From the NCBI RefSeq assembly GCF_000407165.1, contig NZ_KE136479.1, forward strand, positions 2,057,464 through 2,121,463: a DNA stretch of 64,000 nucleotides, read 5' to 3'. Under the pieces are notes generated by a model. It searched no databases. It saw nothing but the letters and a program-made list of their open reading frames with translations, and was not told the origin of the DNA. Below are positions 36,382 through 46,875 of the stretch, one piece after another (within the stretch, counting starts at the first letter, position 1; every line of letters begins with the position of its first letter). Both the position numbers and the translations under genes were made by a program. This DNA is from Enterococcus haemoperoxidus ATCC BAA-382. Lineage in GTDB: Bacteria; Bacillota; Bacilli; Lactobacillales; Enterococcaceae.

Positions 36382-38376
36382 TTATTCCGCTGCTTTCAAC
36401 TCCAAAATCGTATCTCTTAAAGTCGCTGCAGTTTCAAAGTCTAATGCTTTAGCCGCATCCCGCATTTCTTTTTCTAATTTCATCAATAAATCAGCTTTTT
36501 CTTGACGACTCAATTCATGATACGATTTGTCGATCTTGATTGTTTCGCCCTTTTCATTTGTTTTAGAAATTGAGATCAACTCGCGAATTTCTTTAATGAT
36601 TGTTTTTGGTGTAATGCCATGTTCTTCGTTGTATTTTTCTTGGATCGAACGACGACGTGCGGTTTCATCCATTGCTTTTTGCATCGAATCAGTAATTTTA
36701 TCTGCATACATAATGACGCGGCCATCGGAGTTACGAGCAGCACGTCCAATTGTCTGGATCAATGAGCGTTCACTTCTCAAGAAGCCTTCTTTATCTGCAT
36801 CCAAAATCGCAATCAATGATACTTCTGGTACATCCAATCCTTCACGAAGCAAGTTGATTCCTATCAGCACATCAAATTCACCTAAACGTAAATCGCGAAT
36901 GATTTCCGTTCGTTCTAGCGTTTTGATATCACTATGAAGATATTTAACTTTAATACCTAGTTCTTTAAGGTAGTCTGTTAAATCTTCAGACATTTTTTTC
37001 GTTAACGTGGTAATAAACACACGTTGATCTTTTTCTACACGATCATGGATTTCTCCCACTAAATCATCGATTTGTCCCATAATCGGACGAACTTCAATCA
37101 ACGGATCTAACAATCCCGTTGGTCGGATGATCTGTGGTATCACGGTATCTGTTTGTTCATATTCATAAGGTCCAGGAGTCGCAGAAACATACACGACTTG
37201 GTGGACGTGTTTTTCAAATTCTTCTAATCGTAATGGTCGATTATCCAAAGCACTCGGCAAACGGAAACCATAGTCTACTAGCATTTGTTTTCTAGCCCGG
37301 TCACCATTATACATCCCGCGAATTTGAGGCATTGATACATGGGACTCATCGATCACGAGTAAAAAATCATCTGGGAAGAAGTCGATCAATGTATACGGTG
37401 GTTCTCCTTCTGATCGGCCGTCCATATGACGAGAATAATTTTCAATACCAGACGTGTAGCCCATTTCTCTCATCATCTCGATATCATAATTAGTCCGTTG
37501 TTCTAAACGTTGTGCTTCCAACAATTTATTTTCACTGCGTAAGACTGTTAGACGCGCCTCTAATTCTTCTTGAATTTGCGAAATGGCATGTTCCATATGA
37601 TCATCATTGGTCACAAAGTGAGTCGCAGGGAAAATCGCTACATGTTCAGTCTCACCGATTACTTCGCCTGTTAAAGCGTCCACTTCTCTTATTCGTTCAA
37701 TTTCATCCCCAAAAAATTCAACTCTTAAAGCATGATCATCTCTTGAAGCAGGGAAAATCTCAACTACATCACCCCGTACACGAAAGCGACCGCGCTGAAA
37801 ATCAATATCATTTCGCTCAAATTGAATATTTACGAGATCTGTTAACAGCTGACTTCGATCCATTTCCATACCTACACGAATAGAAACTACCTGTTCACTA
37901 TACTCCTTAGGGTCCCCTAAACCAAAAATACATGATACAGAGGCAACGACGATCACATCATTTCTTTCTAATAAAGAACTTGTCGCTGAATGCCGTAGTT
38001 TGTCGATTTCATCGTTGATACTAGCGTCTTTTTCTATATATGTATCACTTGAAGGAACATATGCTTCAGGTTGATAATAGTCATAATAACTAACAAAATA
38101 CTCGACCGCGTTATTAGGGAAGAATTCTTTAAATTCTCCATAAAGCTGTCCAGCTAATGTCTTATTATGAGCAATCACCAATGTTGGTTTGTTCACTTCC
38201 GTTATTACATTGGAAATCGTAAATGTTTTACCGGTTCCTGTCGCACCCAATAAAATTTGTGCTTTTTCCCCGCCTTCGATTCCTTCAACTAACTTTTTAA
38301 TTGCTTCTGGCTGATCCCCATCCGGCTTATATTTTGATACTAAGTCAAATGTATTGGAGGTCTCTCTTTCTATCAT
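36382..38376 (-). CDS. uvrB: Excinuclease ABC subunit B
   Basis: Central helicase-like subunit of nucleotide excision repair that loads at lesions with UvrA and recruits UvrC. The 664-residue protein starts with the Q-motif region [17 protein letters not shown], has Walker [16 protein letters not shown], the beta-hairpin [21 protein letters not shown] near residue 95, the helicase motif [11 protein letters not shown] near 340, motif [21 protein letters not shown] near 545, and the C-terminal UVR domain [22 protein letters not shown]. Start with GAGGAGG. First gene of uvrB-uvrA. Confidence 0.98.
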   Translation of the reverse strand: MIERETSNTFDLVSKYKPDGDQPEAIKKLVEGIEGGEKAQILLGATGTGKTFTISNVITEVNKPTLVIAHNKTLAGQLYGEFKEFFPNNAVEYFVSYYDYYQPEAYVPSSDTYIEKDASINDEIDKLRHSATSSLLERNDVIVVASVSCIFGLGDPKEYSEQVVSIRVGMEMDRSQLLTDLVNIQFERNDIDFQRGRFRVRGDVVEIFPASRDDHALRVEFFGDEIERIREVDALTGEVIGETEHVAIFPATHFVTNDDHMEHAISQIQEELEARLTVLRSENKLLEAQRLEQRTNYDIEMMREMGYTSGIENYSRHMDGRSEGEPPYTLIDFFPDDFLLVIDESHVSMPQIRGMYNGDRARKQMLVDYGFRLPSALDNRPLRLEEFEKHVHQVVYVSATPGPYEYEQTDTVIPQIIRPTGLLDPLIEVRPIMGQIDDLVGEIHDRVEKDQRVFITTLTKKMSEDLTDYLKELGIKVKYLHSDIKTLERTEIIRDLRLGEFDVLIGINLLREGLDVPEVSLIAILDADKEGFLRSERSLIQTIGRAARNSDGRVIMYADKITDSMQKAMDETARRRSIQEKYNEEHGITPKTIIKEIRELISISKTNEKGETIKIDKSYHELSRQEKADLLMKLEKEMRDAAKALDFETAATLRDTILELKAAE

Positions 38377-38560
38377 CCAACATCCTCCTCTTACTTCATT
38401 ATTTGTGGATTCAATTCAATGTAAACAACGGTCAAATCAGCTGATGTATAACGCATCTAGCTATGGTAATACACCTCTTTTGACTTTGATGATTCATGCT
38501 ATTTATAAGAATTTACAACCTTAAAATTGAAAAGAAACTCCTACAATTATTTTAACATAC

Positions 38561-38574
38561 CGAACATATTTTCG
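38561..38574. promoter_or_regulatory. LexA (DinR) box upstream of uvrB
   Basis: CGAACATATTTTCG matches the Gram-positive SOS box CGAACRNRYGTTYG except for one position. It lies about 185 bases upstream of uvrB. uvrBA is a known SOS operon in Firmicutes. Confidence 0.7.
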
Positions 38575-38590
38575 CTAGTTTTAGAATACC

Positions 38591-38604
38591 TTGCGTATAC
38601 GCAA
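38591..38604. repeat. Perfect 14-base palindrome upstream of the LexA box
   Basis: TTGCGTATACGCAA is self-complementary and lies 16 bases beyond the LexA-like box. It could be an operator for uvrB or for the divergent glnP; the binding factor is unknown. Confidence 0.55.
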
Positions 38605-38760
38605 TTTTTACTAATTTATATTTTATTTAACCTTTTGTTTGGGTCTATTTAGTTCGAATGAATAGTATGAGTATCCAGTTATCACAACTCGGATATGTCA
38701 TATAACGTGACACAAAATGTTAGGAAATGATTTTTTTTTAACTTTCTCGTTGTGAATGAC

Positions 38761-38790
38761 TTGTGTTTTAGCCTTTTTTTACTATATAAT
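38761..38790 (+). promoter_or_regulatory. glnPQ promoter
   Basis: TTGTGT (38761-38766) and TATAAT (38785-38790) are 18 bases apart, and the glnP ATG follows about 30 bases later. Confidence 0.65.
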
Positions 38791-38820
38791 TATCCAATAT
38801 GCAAATATAGGAGGTATTTT

Positions 38821-40977
38821 ATGAAAAGGAAACACTTTATACTGTCATTCATTGTAATGATGGCAAGTCTACTGACATTTACCCTTGGGCAGAATGCTCA
38901 GGCTGAGGAAAAAACATATAATATAGGAACGGATTTGACTTTTGCTCCCTTTGAGTTCCAGGATTCTAAAGGAGAATATGTCGGAATCGATGTTGATTTG
39001 CTTCATGCAATCGCTGAAGATCAGGACTTTAAGGTAAATTTGAAGCCACTTGGGTTTGATAGTGCGATCCAAGCGGTACAATCAAAACAAGTTGACGGTA
39101 TGATTGCCGGCATGAGTATTACAGATGAGCGTAAAAAATCTTTTGACTTCTCAGAATCTTATTTCGACAGTGGGCTTCAAATGGCAGTCAAAAAAGGCAA
39201 TGACAAAATCAAAAATTACGAAGACTTAAAAGGAAAAACAGTCGCAGCGAAAGTCGGGACTGAAAGTGCCACTTTCTTAGAGAAAAATCAAGAAAAATAC
39301 GGCTATACAATTAAAAATTTCGATGATGCTACCGGTCTTTATCAATCACTTGAGAATGGTGAAGCTGATGCAATTTTCGATGACTATCCTGTTTTAGGCT
39401 ATGCCATAACAAATGGGCAAAAGCTTCAATTAGTCGGTAAAAAAGAAACGGGTAGCTCTTATGGTTTTGCCGTTAAAAAAGGCCAAAATAAAGAATTGAT
39501 TGAAAAATTCAATGCTGGTTTAAAAGAATTAAAGAGTTCAGGGAAATATGAGGATATTGTAGGGAAATATATTTCTACTGGCTCTGAAACAACTACTACT
39601 GATTCTAAAATGGAAAAGATCCAACCTAAAAAAGATACGTATGTGATTGCTAGTGACTCTACATTTGCACCGTTTGAATTTCAAAATGCTGACGGTAAAT
39701 ACGAAGGAATCGATGTTGATTTAGTAGAACGCATCGCTGAGTTACAGGATTTTAATATCGAGTTTAAATTTATAGGATTTAGTTCTGCTGTTCAAGCCGT
39801 TGAATCTGGTCAAGCAGATGCTATGATTGCAGGAATGACGATCACAGATGAACGGGAAAAATCATTTGACTTCTCCACGCCTTACTTTAACAGCGGCATT
39901 CAAATTGCTGTCAAAAAAGGCAATGACAAAATTCACTCATATGAAGATTTAAAAGACAAAAAAGTTGGTGCTAAAATTGGGACTGAAAGTGCGGATTTCC
40001 TTGAAGCCAACAAAGATAAATATGGTTTTTCAATCAAATATTTAGATACAACAGATGCTTTGTACAGTGCTCTTGAAATTGGCGAGATCGATGCAATGAT
40101 GGATGACTATCCTGTTATCGGTTACGGCGTTGCTCAAAAACAACCCTTAGCTACTCCGATTCCTCGTGAAGAAGGCGGAAAATATGCTTTTGCCGTTAAG
40201 AAAGGTAAAAACCCAGAGTTGGTCCAAATGTTCAATGAAGGTTTGGCTGAACTAAAACGAACTGGCGAATACGATGAAATCATCGGAAAATATGTTAAAG
40301 ATGGTTCTTCAGAAAACAAAGTGGATGAATCAACATTTGTTGGTATGATCCAAAATAACTGGAAACGTCTATTGAGTGGCTTGTGGATGACCATTCAATT
40401 AACACTAATTTCATTTATTTTAGCTTTGATCGTCGGTGTGCTTTTCGGATTATTTAGCGCTTCTCCATCAAAAACATTGCGTGTGATTTCTACTATTTAC
40501 GTTGATATCATTCGTGGTATTCCTTTAATGGTGCTTGCCTTCTTTATCTACTTTGGCTTACCAGGGATTTTAGGGTTCAATATTCCCGTTTTCCTTGCTG
40601 GAATCATTACATTAACGTTGAATGCGAGTGCTTATATTTCTGAAATCGTACGTGGCGGTATCAATGCTGTACCCGTTGGCCAAATGGAAGCTTCACGTAG
40701 TTTAGGTCTTTCATACAACCGTACGATGCAAAAAATCATTTTACCGCAAGCAATCAAAATTATGATTCCATCATTCGTTAATCAATTTGTTATTTCTTTA
40801 AAAGATACAACGATTCTATCTGCAATCGGCTTGATCGAGTTACTTCAAACAGGTAAAATCATCGTTGCTAGAAACTTACAAAGTACAATGGTTTACTTCG
40901 TAATTGCAATGATGTATTTGATTTTGATCACAGCCTTAACGAAATTAGCTAAAGTTTTGGAAAAGAAGGTGAAATAA
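38821..40977 (+). CDS. glnP: Glutamine/amino acid ABC transporter, two substrate-binding domains fused to permease
   Basis: A protein of about 719 residues: signal peptide (1-28, ending GQNAQA), two solute-binding domains in tandem (about 32-258 and 273-500), each with TFAPFEFQ-x2-GxYxGIDVDL and ITDERxKSFDFS, and a permease domain (about 515-719) with five membrane helices and the EMASR-type loop [24 protein letters not shown]. This is the layout of lactic acid bacterial GlnP, which imports glutamine, glutamate and asparagine; the two binding domains differ in sequence and so probably in affinity. Start at 38821 with AGGAGG; the ORF extends upstream through the promoter and is rejected. Coupled to glnQ one base later. 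Confidence 0.93.
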   Translation: MKRKHFILSFIVMMASLLTFTLGQNAQAEEKTYNIGTDLTFAPFEFQDSKGEYVGIDVDLLHAIAEDQDFKVNLKPLGFDSAIQAVQSKQVDGMIAGMSITDERKKSFDFSESYFDSGLQMAVKKGNDKIKNYEDLKGKTVAAKVGTESATFLEKNQEKYGYTIKNFDDATGLYQSLENGEADAIFDDYPVLGYAITNGQKLQLVGKKETGSSYGFAVKKGQNKELIEKFNAGLKELKSSGKYEDIVGKYISTGSETTTTDSKMEKIQPKKDTYVIASDSTFAPFEFQNADGKYEGIDVDLVERIAELQDFNIEFKFIGFSSAVQAVESGQADAMIAGMTITDEREKSFDFSTPYFNSGIQIAVKKGNDKIHSYEDLKDKKVGAKIGTESADFLEANKDKYGFSIKYLDTTDALYSALEIGEIDAMMDDYPVIGYGVAQKQPLATPIPREEGGKYAFAVKKGKNPELVQMFNEGLAELKRTGEYDEIIGKYVKDGSSENKVDESTFVGMIQNNWKRLLSGLWMTIQLTLISFILALIVGVLFGLFSASPSKTLRVISTIYVDIIRGIPLMVLAFFIYFGLPGILGFNIPVFLAGIITLTLNASAYISEIVRGGINAVPVGQMEASRSLGLSYNRTMQKIILPQAIKIMIPSFVNQFVISLKDTTILSAIGLIELLQTGKIIVARNLQSTMVYFVIAMMYLILITALTKLAKVLEKKVK

Positions 40978-40978
40978 T

Positions 40979-41716
40979 ATGGCTGAAAAAATTCTAGTAG
41001 AACATTTAGTAAAAAAATATGGTGATAATACCGTTCTTAATGATATCAATGTATCCATTCAAGAAGGCGATGTTGTTTGTGTTATTGGCCCTTCCGGTTC
41101 AGGTAAAAGTACCTTTCTTCGTTGTTTGAATCAACTTGAAGAAGCAACTAGCGGCGATATTATAATCGATGGTGCAAATTTAACGGACAAAAACACAAAT
41201 ATCAATAAAGTACGTCAACATATTGGGATGGTTTTCCAACACTTCAACCTATTCCCTCACCTATCAATCATGGAAAATATTACGTTGGCACCTACAGACT
41301 TGGGTCGCCTTTCAAAAAAAGAAGCTGAAGAAAAAGCAATCAAGCTTTTAGATACAGTTGGGTTAGCCGATAAAAAAGATAGCTATCCTGAATCATTATC
41401 TGGCGGTCAAAAGCAACGTGTAGCCATTGCTCGTGCCTTAGCAATGAATCCGGATATCATGTTATTCGATGAGCCGACTTCTGCACTAGATCCTGAGATG
41501 GTCGGCGATGTATTGAATGTTATGAAAAAATTAGCAAAACAAGGAATGACGATGGTCATTGTTACCCATGAAATGGGCTTTGCAAAAGAAGTAGCGAATC
41601 GTGTCATGTTTATTGATGGTGGGAATTTCTTAGAGGATGGTACGCCACAGCAAATCTTTGAAAATCCGCAAAATGAACGGACGAAAGATTTCTTGGATAA
41701 AGTATTGAATATTTAA
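40979..41716 (+). CDS. glnQ: Amino acid ABC transporter ATP-binding protein
   Basis: ATPase that drives GlnP. The 245-residue protein has Walker [16 protein letters not shown] (about 36-50), Q-loop [16 protein letters not shown], signature [20 protein letters not shown], Walker [16 protein letters not shown] and the H-loop [14 protein letters not shown]. All catalytic residues are in place. It begins one base after the glnP stop with AAGGTGA in front; the pair ends at the hairpin 41720-41762. Confidence 0.96.
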   Translation: MAEKILVEHLVKKYGDNTVLNDINVSIQEGDVVCVIGPSGSGKSTFLRCLNQLEEATSGDIIIDGANLTDKNTNINKVRQHIGMVFQHFNLFPHLSIMENITLAPTDLGRLSKKEAEEKAIKLLDTVGLADKKDSYPESLSGGQKQRVAIARALAMNPDIMLFDEPTSALDPEMVGDVLNVMKKLAKQGMTMVIVTHEMGFAKEVANRVMFIDGGNFLEDGTPQQIFENPQNERTKDFLDKVLNI

Positions 41717-41719
41717 AAA

Positions 41720-41762
41720 GAAAAAATGGATTGCTCTTAATACAGAGTGATTCATTTTTTTA
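41720..41762 (+). terminator. glnPQ terminator
   Basis: AAAAAATGGAT and GCTCT pair with AGAG and ATTCATTTTTT around a short loop, with mismatches. Confidence 0.75.
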
Positions 41763-41838
41763 ATCTCACTTTATTCTTGAAAATTTACACTTTTTAAAGT
41801 AAATTTGAACAGACTATCAACGAAAAGGAGTATTTTTA

Positions 41839-42942
41839 ATGAAGCGATTAACTGCTTTTTTTACCGATGATTTATTATTTACAGTTTCTTTTCTAATTGC
41901 TATTATCAGTTGTTATTTTGGGGCCTTCTCTTTAAAATCAATTGATTTCAACGTTATTTTTTGTTTATTTGGTTTGATGCTTTTTGTAAAGAATATTGAA
42001 AATCTTGGTATTTTGAACTATTTTGCTGAAAAAATGATTGATTTTTCAGCAACAACACGTAGCTTGATTAGAAATATCGTTTTATTATCATTTATCAGTT
42101 CAATGATCCTGACCAACGACGTAGCGATACTAACGTTAATGCCTATTTACTTAACGATCATAAAAAAATTTCCAGCAATGGAAAACAAGATTGCTGGCGC
42201 AGTATTACTAATTGTCGCTGCAAATTTAGGTAGTAGCTTTTTCCCATTTGGAAATCCGCAAAATCTTTTTTTATTCTCATTCTATTCTCTTTCAACAGCA
42301 CAATTTTTTGAATGGGCGTTGCTTCTGCTATTTTCTTCACTTTCTTTTTTATTGATCGCTTTTCTATTTATAAAAAAAAGAACGATTCCCAAACAAAACA
42401 GTCCACTTCCAATAATCAATAAGAAAAAAATGTTTTTTTTAAGCCTAACTGGTCTTTTCATCTTGTTCGGTGTATTTAATGTACTTCCTTATTTTATCGT
42501 CATCCCCATCGCTGCAATTATCCTAACTATTTATGATAAAGAAATGCTTAGACAAATCGACTATAAATTACTGTGGACGTTTGTATTTTTCTTTATTGCT
42601 GTCGGGAATTTTTCTCAAGTAGACATGATTTCAACGTTTATAAAAGAACAATTTACGTCGAATACTCGCACATTTTTTGGAAGTATTCTAGTTAGTCAGA
42701 TGATTAGTAATGTTCCGGCAGCTATTCTGATTGCACCATTCACAGAACAAGCACAAGCACTTTTTTTTGGAGTGAATGTAGGTGGTTTAGGCACGATCAT
42801 TGCTTCATTAGCAAATTTGATTGGGTTTAAACTATATAAAGAATATTACCCTGCACAATCAAAAAAGTTTATTTTGCAATTCACTTTAATAAACTTCGTA
42901 TTTTTGATTTGCTTTGTTCTATTTTTTAGCTTTTTATTGTAA
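41839..42942 (+). CDS. SLC13/ArsB-type anion or Na+/H+ antiporter-like membrane protein
   Basis: A 367-residue membrane protein with about ten helices. SFISSMILTNDVAILTLMPIYL near residue 85 carries the T-N-D motif of the ion transporter superfamily, SSFFPFGNPQNLFLF near residue 135 is the GNPQN substrate loop found in the CitMHS/ArsB/NhaD group, and SQMISNVPAAILIAPFTE near residue 292 is the second half's SN-P motif. Substrate cannot be told from this; anion transport or sodium-proton exchange are both possible. AAGGAG lies nine bases before the ATG. Monocistronic, ending in a very stable terminator. Confidence 0.82.
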   Translation: MKRLTAFFTDDLLFTVSFLIAIISCYFGAFSLKSIDFNVIFCLFGLMLFVKNIENLGILNYFAEKMIDFSATTRSLIRNIVLLSFISSMILTNDVAILTLMPIYLTIIKKFPAMENKIAGAVLLIVAANLGSSFFPFGNPQNLFLFSFYSLSTAQFFEWALLLLFSSLSFLLIAFLFIKKRTIPKQNSPLPIINKKKMFFLSLTGLFILFGVFNVLPYFIVIPIAAIILTIYDKEMLRQIDYKLLWTFVFFFIAVGNFSQVDMISTFIKEQFTSNTRTFFGSILVSQMISNVPAAILIAPFTEQAQALFFGVNVGGLGTIIASLANLIGFKLYKEYYPAQSKKFILQFTLINFVFLICFVLFFSFLL

Positions 42943-42950
42943 AAAAAGAG

Positions 42951-42996
42951 GACGAGACAAACACCCATGAGGGCTATAGTCCTCATGGGTGTTTGT
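42951..42996. terminator. Very stable dyad terminator repeat
   Basis: ACAAACACCCATGAGG (42957-42972) and CCTCATGGGTGTTTGT (42981-42996) are perfect 16-base arms around GCTATAGT, between convergent genes. Related in sequence to 26340-26379 and, less closely, to 27976-28024; the family seems dispersed in this genome. Confidence 0.88.
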
Positions 42997-43017
42997 GCCA
43001 CGCTTTCTTATTTTTAA

Positions 43018-43959
43018 TTAGTTAGCAATTGCTTCAAGTCTAGCCTTCACGTCTTGTTCTGAAAGTTCATTTCTCATCACATAGCGATTTGCAGGATGAT
43101 GGCGACATTCATCTGAACAGCTGCCAAGATACTTCGCTTCATTTTCTTCTGATGCTAAAATTTGTTTATTACAGAAAGGATTTGCACAGTTGATATATCG
43201 TTCGCAAGGTGTGCCGTCAAACCAATCTTTACCGATGATTTTTTTATCTACGTGATTGATTTCAACACTGATTCGCTCATCGAAGACGTACATTTTACCA
43301 TCCCACAACTCGCCTCTTGTTTCTGGATCTTTTCCGTAAACTGCGATACCGCCGTGAAGTTGGGAAACATCTTCAAAGCCTTCTTTCATCAACCAGCCAG
43401 AAAATTTCTCACAGCGAATTCCACCCGTACAATAAGTGACAATTTTTTTATCCATAAATTGTTCTTTATTGTCTCTGATCCATTGCGGCAATTCTCTAAA
43501 GTTACGAATATCAGGACGAACAGCCCCTCTAAAATGACCTAAATCAAATTCATAATCATTTCTCGCATCGATCACAACAGTGTTTTCATCAAGTAATGCT
43601 TCTTTAAATTCAGCTGGTTCTAGATATTTTCCAGTTAATTCTAATGGATTAACATCTTCTTCCAAGCTTAAAGAAACGAGCTCTTTTCTAGGACGAACAA
43701 ACATTTTATGAAAGGCATTTTCTGGCACTTCATCGATTTTGAAATAGGTATCTTTAAAGCGTTCATCCGCTAACATTGCTTCCATATAAGCATCAGTATC
43801 TGCAATCGTTCCTGAAAGTGTGCCATTGATTCCTTCTGTTGCCACTAAAATTCTTCCTTTTAGGTTCAATGATTTACAAAAAGCTAAATGCTCCTTTGCA
43901 AATTCTTCTGGGTTTTCAATCGTCGTGTATTTATAATAAAGTAATACGCGGTAATCCAT
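43018..43959 (-). CDS. trhO: tRNA uridine(34) hydroxylase, rhodanese family
   Basis: Oxygen-dependent hydroxylase that makes 5-hydroxyuridine at tRNA position 34, the first step of mo5U synthesis. The 313-residue protein has an N-terminal acylphosphatase-like domain (1-95, [19 protein letters not shown] and [16 protein letters not shown]), a rhodanese domain (about 120-220) with the loop [18 protein letters not shown] that holds the active cysteine, and a C-terminal cysteine-rich segment CANPFCNKQ...[13 protein letters not shown] that could bind a metal. This is the YceA/UPF0176 layout. AAGGAG lies nine bases before ATG. Single gene sharing its terminator with the convergent transporter. Confidence 0.92.
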   Translation of the reverse strand: MDYRVLLYYKYTTIENPEEFAKEHLAFCKSLNLKGRILVATEGINGTLSGTIADTDAYMEAMLADERFKDTYFKIDEVPENAFHKMFVRPRKELVSLSLEEDVNPLELTGKYLEPAEFKEALLDENTVVIDARNDYEFDLGHFRGAVRPDIRNFRELPQWIRDNKEQFMDKKIVTYCTGGIRCEKFSGWLMKEGFEDVSQLHGGIAVYGKDPETRGELWDGKMYVFDERISVEINHVDKKIIGKDWFDGTPCERYINCANPFCNKQILASEENEAKYLGSCSDECRHHPANRYVMRNELSEQDVKARLEAIAN

Positions 43960-44125
43960 TTTATCTTTCTCCTTTTTCTAAGAAACTGTTTTGCTATCTC
44001 CATAATAACTGTACAGTCCCTATTTTATCTTCATACGTATTTAGTATATAAAAAAATAAATAAGAAAAGCGAGCTATTTGCTTGTGTATAAATACACAGA
44101 TTAAAAAGTACGGTAAAATTAAAAC

Positions 44126-44161
44126 TACCCAAGCTTTCCAAAAAGAAAAGCTTGAGCAGTT
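44126..44161 (-). terminator. Terminator of the VOC gene
   Basis: CAAGCTTT and AAAGCTTG with outer CT/AG pairs, followed on the minus strand by TTTTAATTTT. Confidence 0.6.
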
Positions 44162-44177
44162 AGTATAGACTGACTTA

Positions 44178-44549
44178 TTATTGACCTGATACTGCAAAAT
44201 AATTCTCATCATTATCAGCAAAGTTAAAAACTAATCCAGTTGGTAATTGAACTAATTCCCCTACTCGTACACCAGCATCTTTCATTTTTTTATATAAATC
44301 TATTACATTGTCTGCAAAAAACATCAATGACGGAGTATTACCAGCAACTTCTGGTGAATGTTGTTGAATAAATTCTAAATCGTATAAAACAATCATTGTT
44401 TCTGCAGTTTCGCTTGGCGCAATTTCTACTACAAGTGTGCCGTCAACGGCATCTCTTTCTTTTTCGACAAAACCGATTTTTTGCCAGAACTTACTTGATT
44501 CCTCAACGTTCGTTACATATAACATTATTTTGATTTGGTTAGTAAACAT
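44178..44549 (-). CDS. VOC/glyoxalase-fold protein
   Basis: A 123-residue protein of the vicinal oxygen chelate superfamily with the two beta-alpha-beta-beta-beta units: KIMLYVTNVEESSKFWQKIGF (5-25) and SLMFFADNVIDLYKKMKDAG (75-95), ending in FNFADNDENYFAVSG. The usual metal-binding positions at the strand starts are not all histidine or glutamate, so it may bind a ligand such as an antibiotic or small metabolite rather than act as a glyoxalase. GAGGAG precedes the ATG by nine bases. Function unknown. Confidence 0.85.
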   Translation of the reverse strand: MFTNQIKIMLYVTNVEESSKFWQKIGFVEKERDAVDGTLVVEIAPSETAETMIVLYDLEFIQQHSPEVAGNTPSLMFFADNVIDLYKKMKDAGVRVGELVQLPTGLVFNFADNDENYFAVSGQ

Positions 44550-44653
44550 GGTTTTTGCTCCTCATCTTTTTTTTCATTTTAAATTAAATGCTTTTTCATT
44601 ATATACTTTTTATCATAGCTTATGGTAAGATTTATGAAAATAAATTTGCTTGA

Positions 44654-44697
44654 AAAAAAAATAAGACATGATTTTAAAAAATCACATCTTACTTTTC
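44654..44697 (-). terminator. tcyP terminator
   Basis: On the minus strand AAGATGTGATT pairs with AATCATGTCTT (two mismatches) and is followed by at least eight Ts. Confidence 0.72.
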
Positions 44698-44736
44698 ATT
44701 AATTAACTATCTTGGGGAAGAAAAGTAGATCACTTC

Positions 44737-46128
44737 TTATGCATTTTCTTCAATAACTAAATTGCGATCATTCAAAACATCACGATCTAATTCATTGATT
44801 CTTGAACTAGTCACAATTCCTGCAACCATGCTATCACTAACGTTAACAGCTGTTCTAGCCATATCAATCAATGGTTCTACAGAAATCACTAATCCAACGA
44901 TTGCAACTGGTAAATTCATTGATCCTAAAACGATCAATGAAGCAAATGTTGCTCCTCCACCGACACCAGCAACACCAAATGAGCTGATTGTTACGATCGC
45001 AACTAACATTAAAATAAATTCTAAACTAAAGACATTGATTCCCACAGTTGGTGCAACGATTGTTGCCAACATCGCAGGATAAACACCAGCACAGCCGTTT
45101 TGACCAATCGATAAGCCAAAACTTGCAGCAAAGTTCGCTGTTGCATCATCAACACCTAAGGCTTTGGTTTGTGTTTCAATATTTAAAGGCAATGCTCCGG
45201 CACTTGATCTTGACGTAAAAGCAAAACTCAAGACTGGGAATGATTTTTTCAAATAATTCACTGGGTTTACTTTAACTGCAACTAAAATCAATAAATGAAC
45301 CAGCATTACTATAATCAACGCGGTATAAGAAGCCAGTACAAATTTTCCTAAATTAAGGATCGCATCAAAATCACTTGTTGCAACAACGTTAGTCATCAAC
45401 GCTAAAACCCCATAAGGCGTTAAACGTAAAACCAAAGTCACGATACGCATCGTGATTTTGTACAAACTATCAATTAGATTTGCAAAAAATTCTGCTTCTT
45501 TCGGTGCTTTTCTTTTCACGCCTAAGTATGCAACGCCGACAAATGCAGCAAAGATTACGACACCAATCGTACTTGTTGGACGAGTCCCTGCAAAATCTGC
45601 AAAGACATTTCTAGGAATAAAGGCTAAAATTTGTTGAGGAATCGATAAGTTTTCAACGGTTTCCTGTCTCGTTGCAAGTTCTGCAATTCGTGCCGTTTCT
45701 GCCGTTCCTTGTGTAAATTTGGCGCCTTGTAGTCCAAACAACATTGTTGTTCCGATACCAATCAACGCAGCCACAGCCGTTGTGCCTAATAATGTTGCTA
45801 GCACATTGAAACTAATTTTGCCTAATTGCTTGGATTCTTTCATCTTAGTAAATGCTCCTACGATAGAAACAAAAACCAAGGGGATTACGAGCATTTGTAA
45901 AAATGCTACATATCCATTACCTACGATACCGATCCATTCCATTGCTTGCGTTGTGACTTTGTCTTGCGTACCGAATGCGAATTGAATAATTCCACCTAAT
46001 ACAATACCGACACCTAATGCGGCAAAAACACGAGTTGAAAATTTGTAGTGTTTCGTTTGCATACGATAAAAGACATATAACACAGCAAGAAATGCAAGGA
46101 CCACTAAAACAGTGATGAGTGTTGTCAT
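44737..46128 (-). CDS. tcyP: L-cystine sodium/proton symporter (DAACS family)
   Basis: Imports cystine as sulfur source. The 463-residue protein has eight or so membrane segments and two re-entrant loops; SFAFTSRSSAGALPLNIETQ near residue 300 is the serine-rich HP1 loop and the following NGCAGVYPAMLATIVAP and GVAGVGGGATFASLIVL correspond to TM7 and HP2 of the dicarboxylate/amino acid:cation symporters. The sequence resembles TcyP/YhcL more than glutamate carriers. Start ATG at 46128 is set by AGGAGG; the ORF runs 25 codons further without ribosome site. No riboswitch or CymR-type site was identified upstream. Confidence 0.88.
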   Translation of the reverse strand: MTTLITVLVVLAFLAVLYVFYRMQTKHYKFSTRVFAALGVGIVLGGIIQFAFGTQDKVTTQAMEWIGIVGNGYVAFLQMLVIPLVFVSIVGAFTKMKESKQLGKISFNVLATLLGTTAVAALIGIGTTMLFGLQGAKFTQGTAETARIAELATRQETVENLSIPQQILAFIPRNVFADFAGTRPTSTIGVVIFAAFVGVAYLGVKRKAPKEAEFFANLIDSLYKITMRIVTLVLRLTPYGVLALMTNVVATSDFDAILNLGKFVLASYTALIIVMLVHLLILVAVKVNPVNYLKKSFPVLSFAFTSRSSAGALPLNIETQTKALGVDDATANFAASFGLSIGQNGCAGVYPAMLATIVAPTVGINVFSLEFILMLVAIVTISSFGVAGVGGGATFASLIVLGSMNLPVAIVGLVISVEPLIDMARTAVNVSDSMVAGIVTSSRINELDRDVLNDRNLVIEENA

Positions 46129-46301
46129 TTTTTTCCTCCTATATTTTAATTTAAATGACAAGTCCATCAAAGGAAGTAAAGGTTCCCGGGGATCATTCTT
46201 CAACGACCCGCCCTAAAAATAAACAATTCATTTTCAGTGATAGATCTATTGTACCTGATTTAAATGGTTGAGGGGTACTATTTTGTTTCTATAATGATAG
46301 A

Positions 46302-46343
46302 AAAAAGAGTTTGTGATAGTCAAAAACTATCACAAACTCTTTA
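46302..46343 (-). terminator. Terminator of the DUF1149 gene
   Basis: AAAGAGTTTGTGATAGT and ACTATCACAAACTCTTT are perfect 17-base arms around CAAAA, flanked by T-rich sequence on the minus strand. Confidence 0.9.
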
Positions 46344-46353
46344 ATTGAACATC

Positions 46354-46740
46354 CTATTCAGCTGCTGACTGGAAGTTTAATTGGATACCAGGCTTGTCTA
46401 ATGCAATTTCAGTGACTTCATAAGCCATACGTTGCACGATATCGAACAACGGACTAACCAACTCATCCACTTCCTCTTGTGAAATATCATCTTGCGTTTC
46501 AATCTTATGATTGATGATATGATTGATTTGGCTAACTGAACCTGATAATAGATATTCCTCAAAAACTAAACGAAACTCTAAGCGAGCTGCAATAATTGAA
46601 TTTTCTTTTGGATAGTTTTCATCGGTTGATTCGATTGGTGAAAAACCTACTCTAAGATCCGTTTCTACCTCTTCCATATCCTGTGTACGCATATCGTAAT
46701 GAAAAGCCTCAACGACTTCTTGTTGACGTTTTATTTCCAT
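46354..46740 (-). CDS. DUF1149 family protein (SecB-like fold)
   Basis: A 128-residue acidic protein starting MEIKRQQEVVEAFHYDMRTQ, with the central RLEFRLVFEEYLLSGSVSQINH and the C-terminal ELVSPLFDIVQRMAYEVTEIALDKPGIQLNF. This is the pattern of DUF1149 proteins of Lactobacillales, whose fold is related to the SecB chaperone; their function is not established. AAGGAGA lies nine bases before the ATG. Single gene with a strong terminator. Confidence 0.88.
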   Translation of the reverse strand: MEIKRQQEVVEAFHYDMRTQDMEEVETDLRVGFSPIESTDENYPKENSIIAARLEFRLVFEEYLLSGSVSQINHIINHKIETQDDISQEEVDELVSPLFDIVQRMAYEVTEIALDKPGIQLNFQSAAE

Positions 46741-46875
46741 GAATTAAAATCTCCTTTTTTTTAAGTTCAAGAACTATTATTTCTATCCAAATTAATCTGA
46801 ACAAAGCATAGTCTATCTATGTTTTCATTATACCACACATCTTTTTATCACAAAAACTCATATCCTCTTTTTAAT

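Noticed and set aside
37512-37883. 123-codon plus-strand ORF inside uvrB
   Set aside because: Antisense to a fully conserved gene, without ribosome site or recognisable domain.
38752-38820. Longer N-terminus for glnP
   Set aside because: It runs through the promoter; the ATG at 38821 has AGGAGG and a normal signal peptide.
38900-40310. Tandem domains of glnP as an assembly duplication
   Set aside because: The two copies have diverged strongly in sequence and this layout is known from lactic acid bacteria.
46204-46301. S-box or other sulfur riboswitch upstream of tcyP
   Set aside because: The gap is too short and shows no conserved S-box or terminator/antiterminator arrangement.
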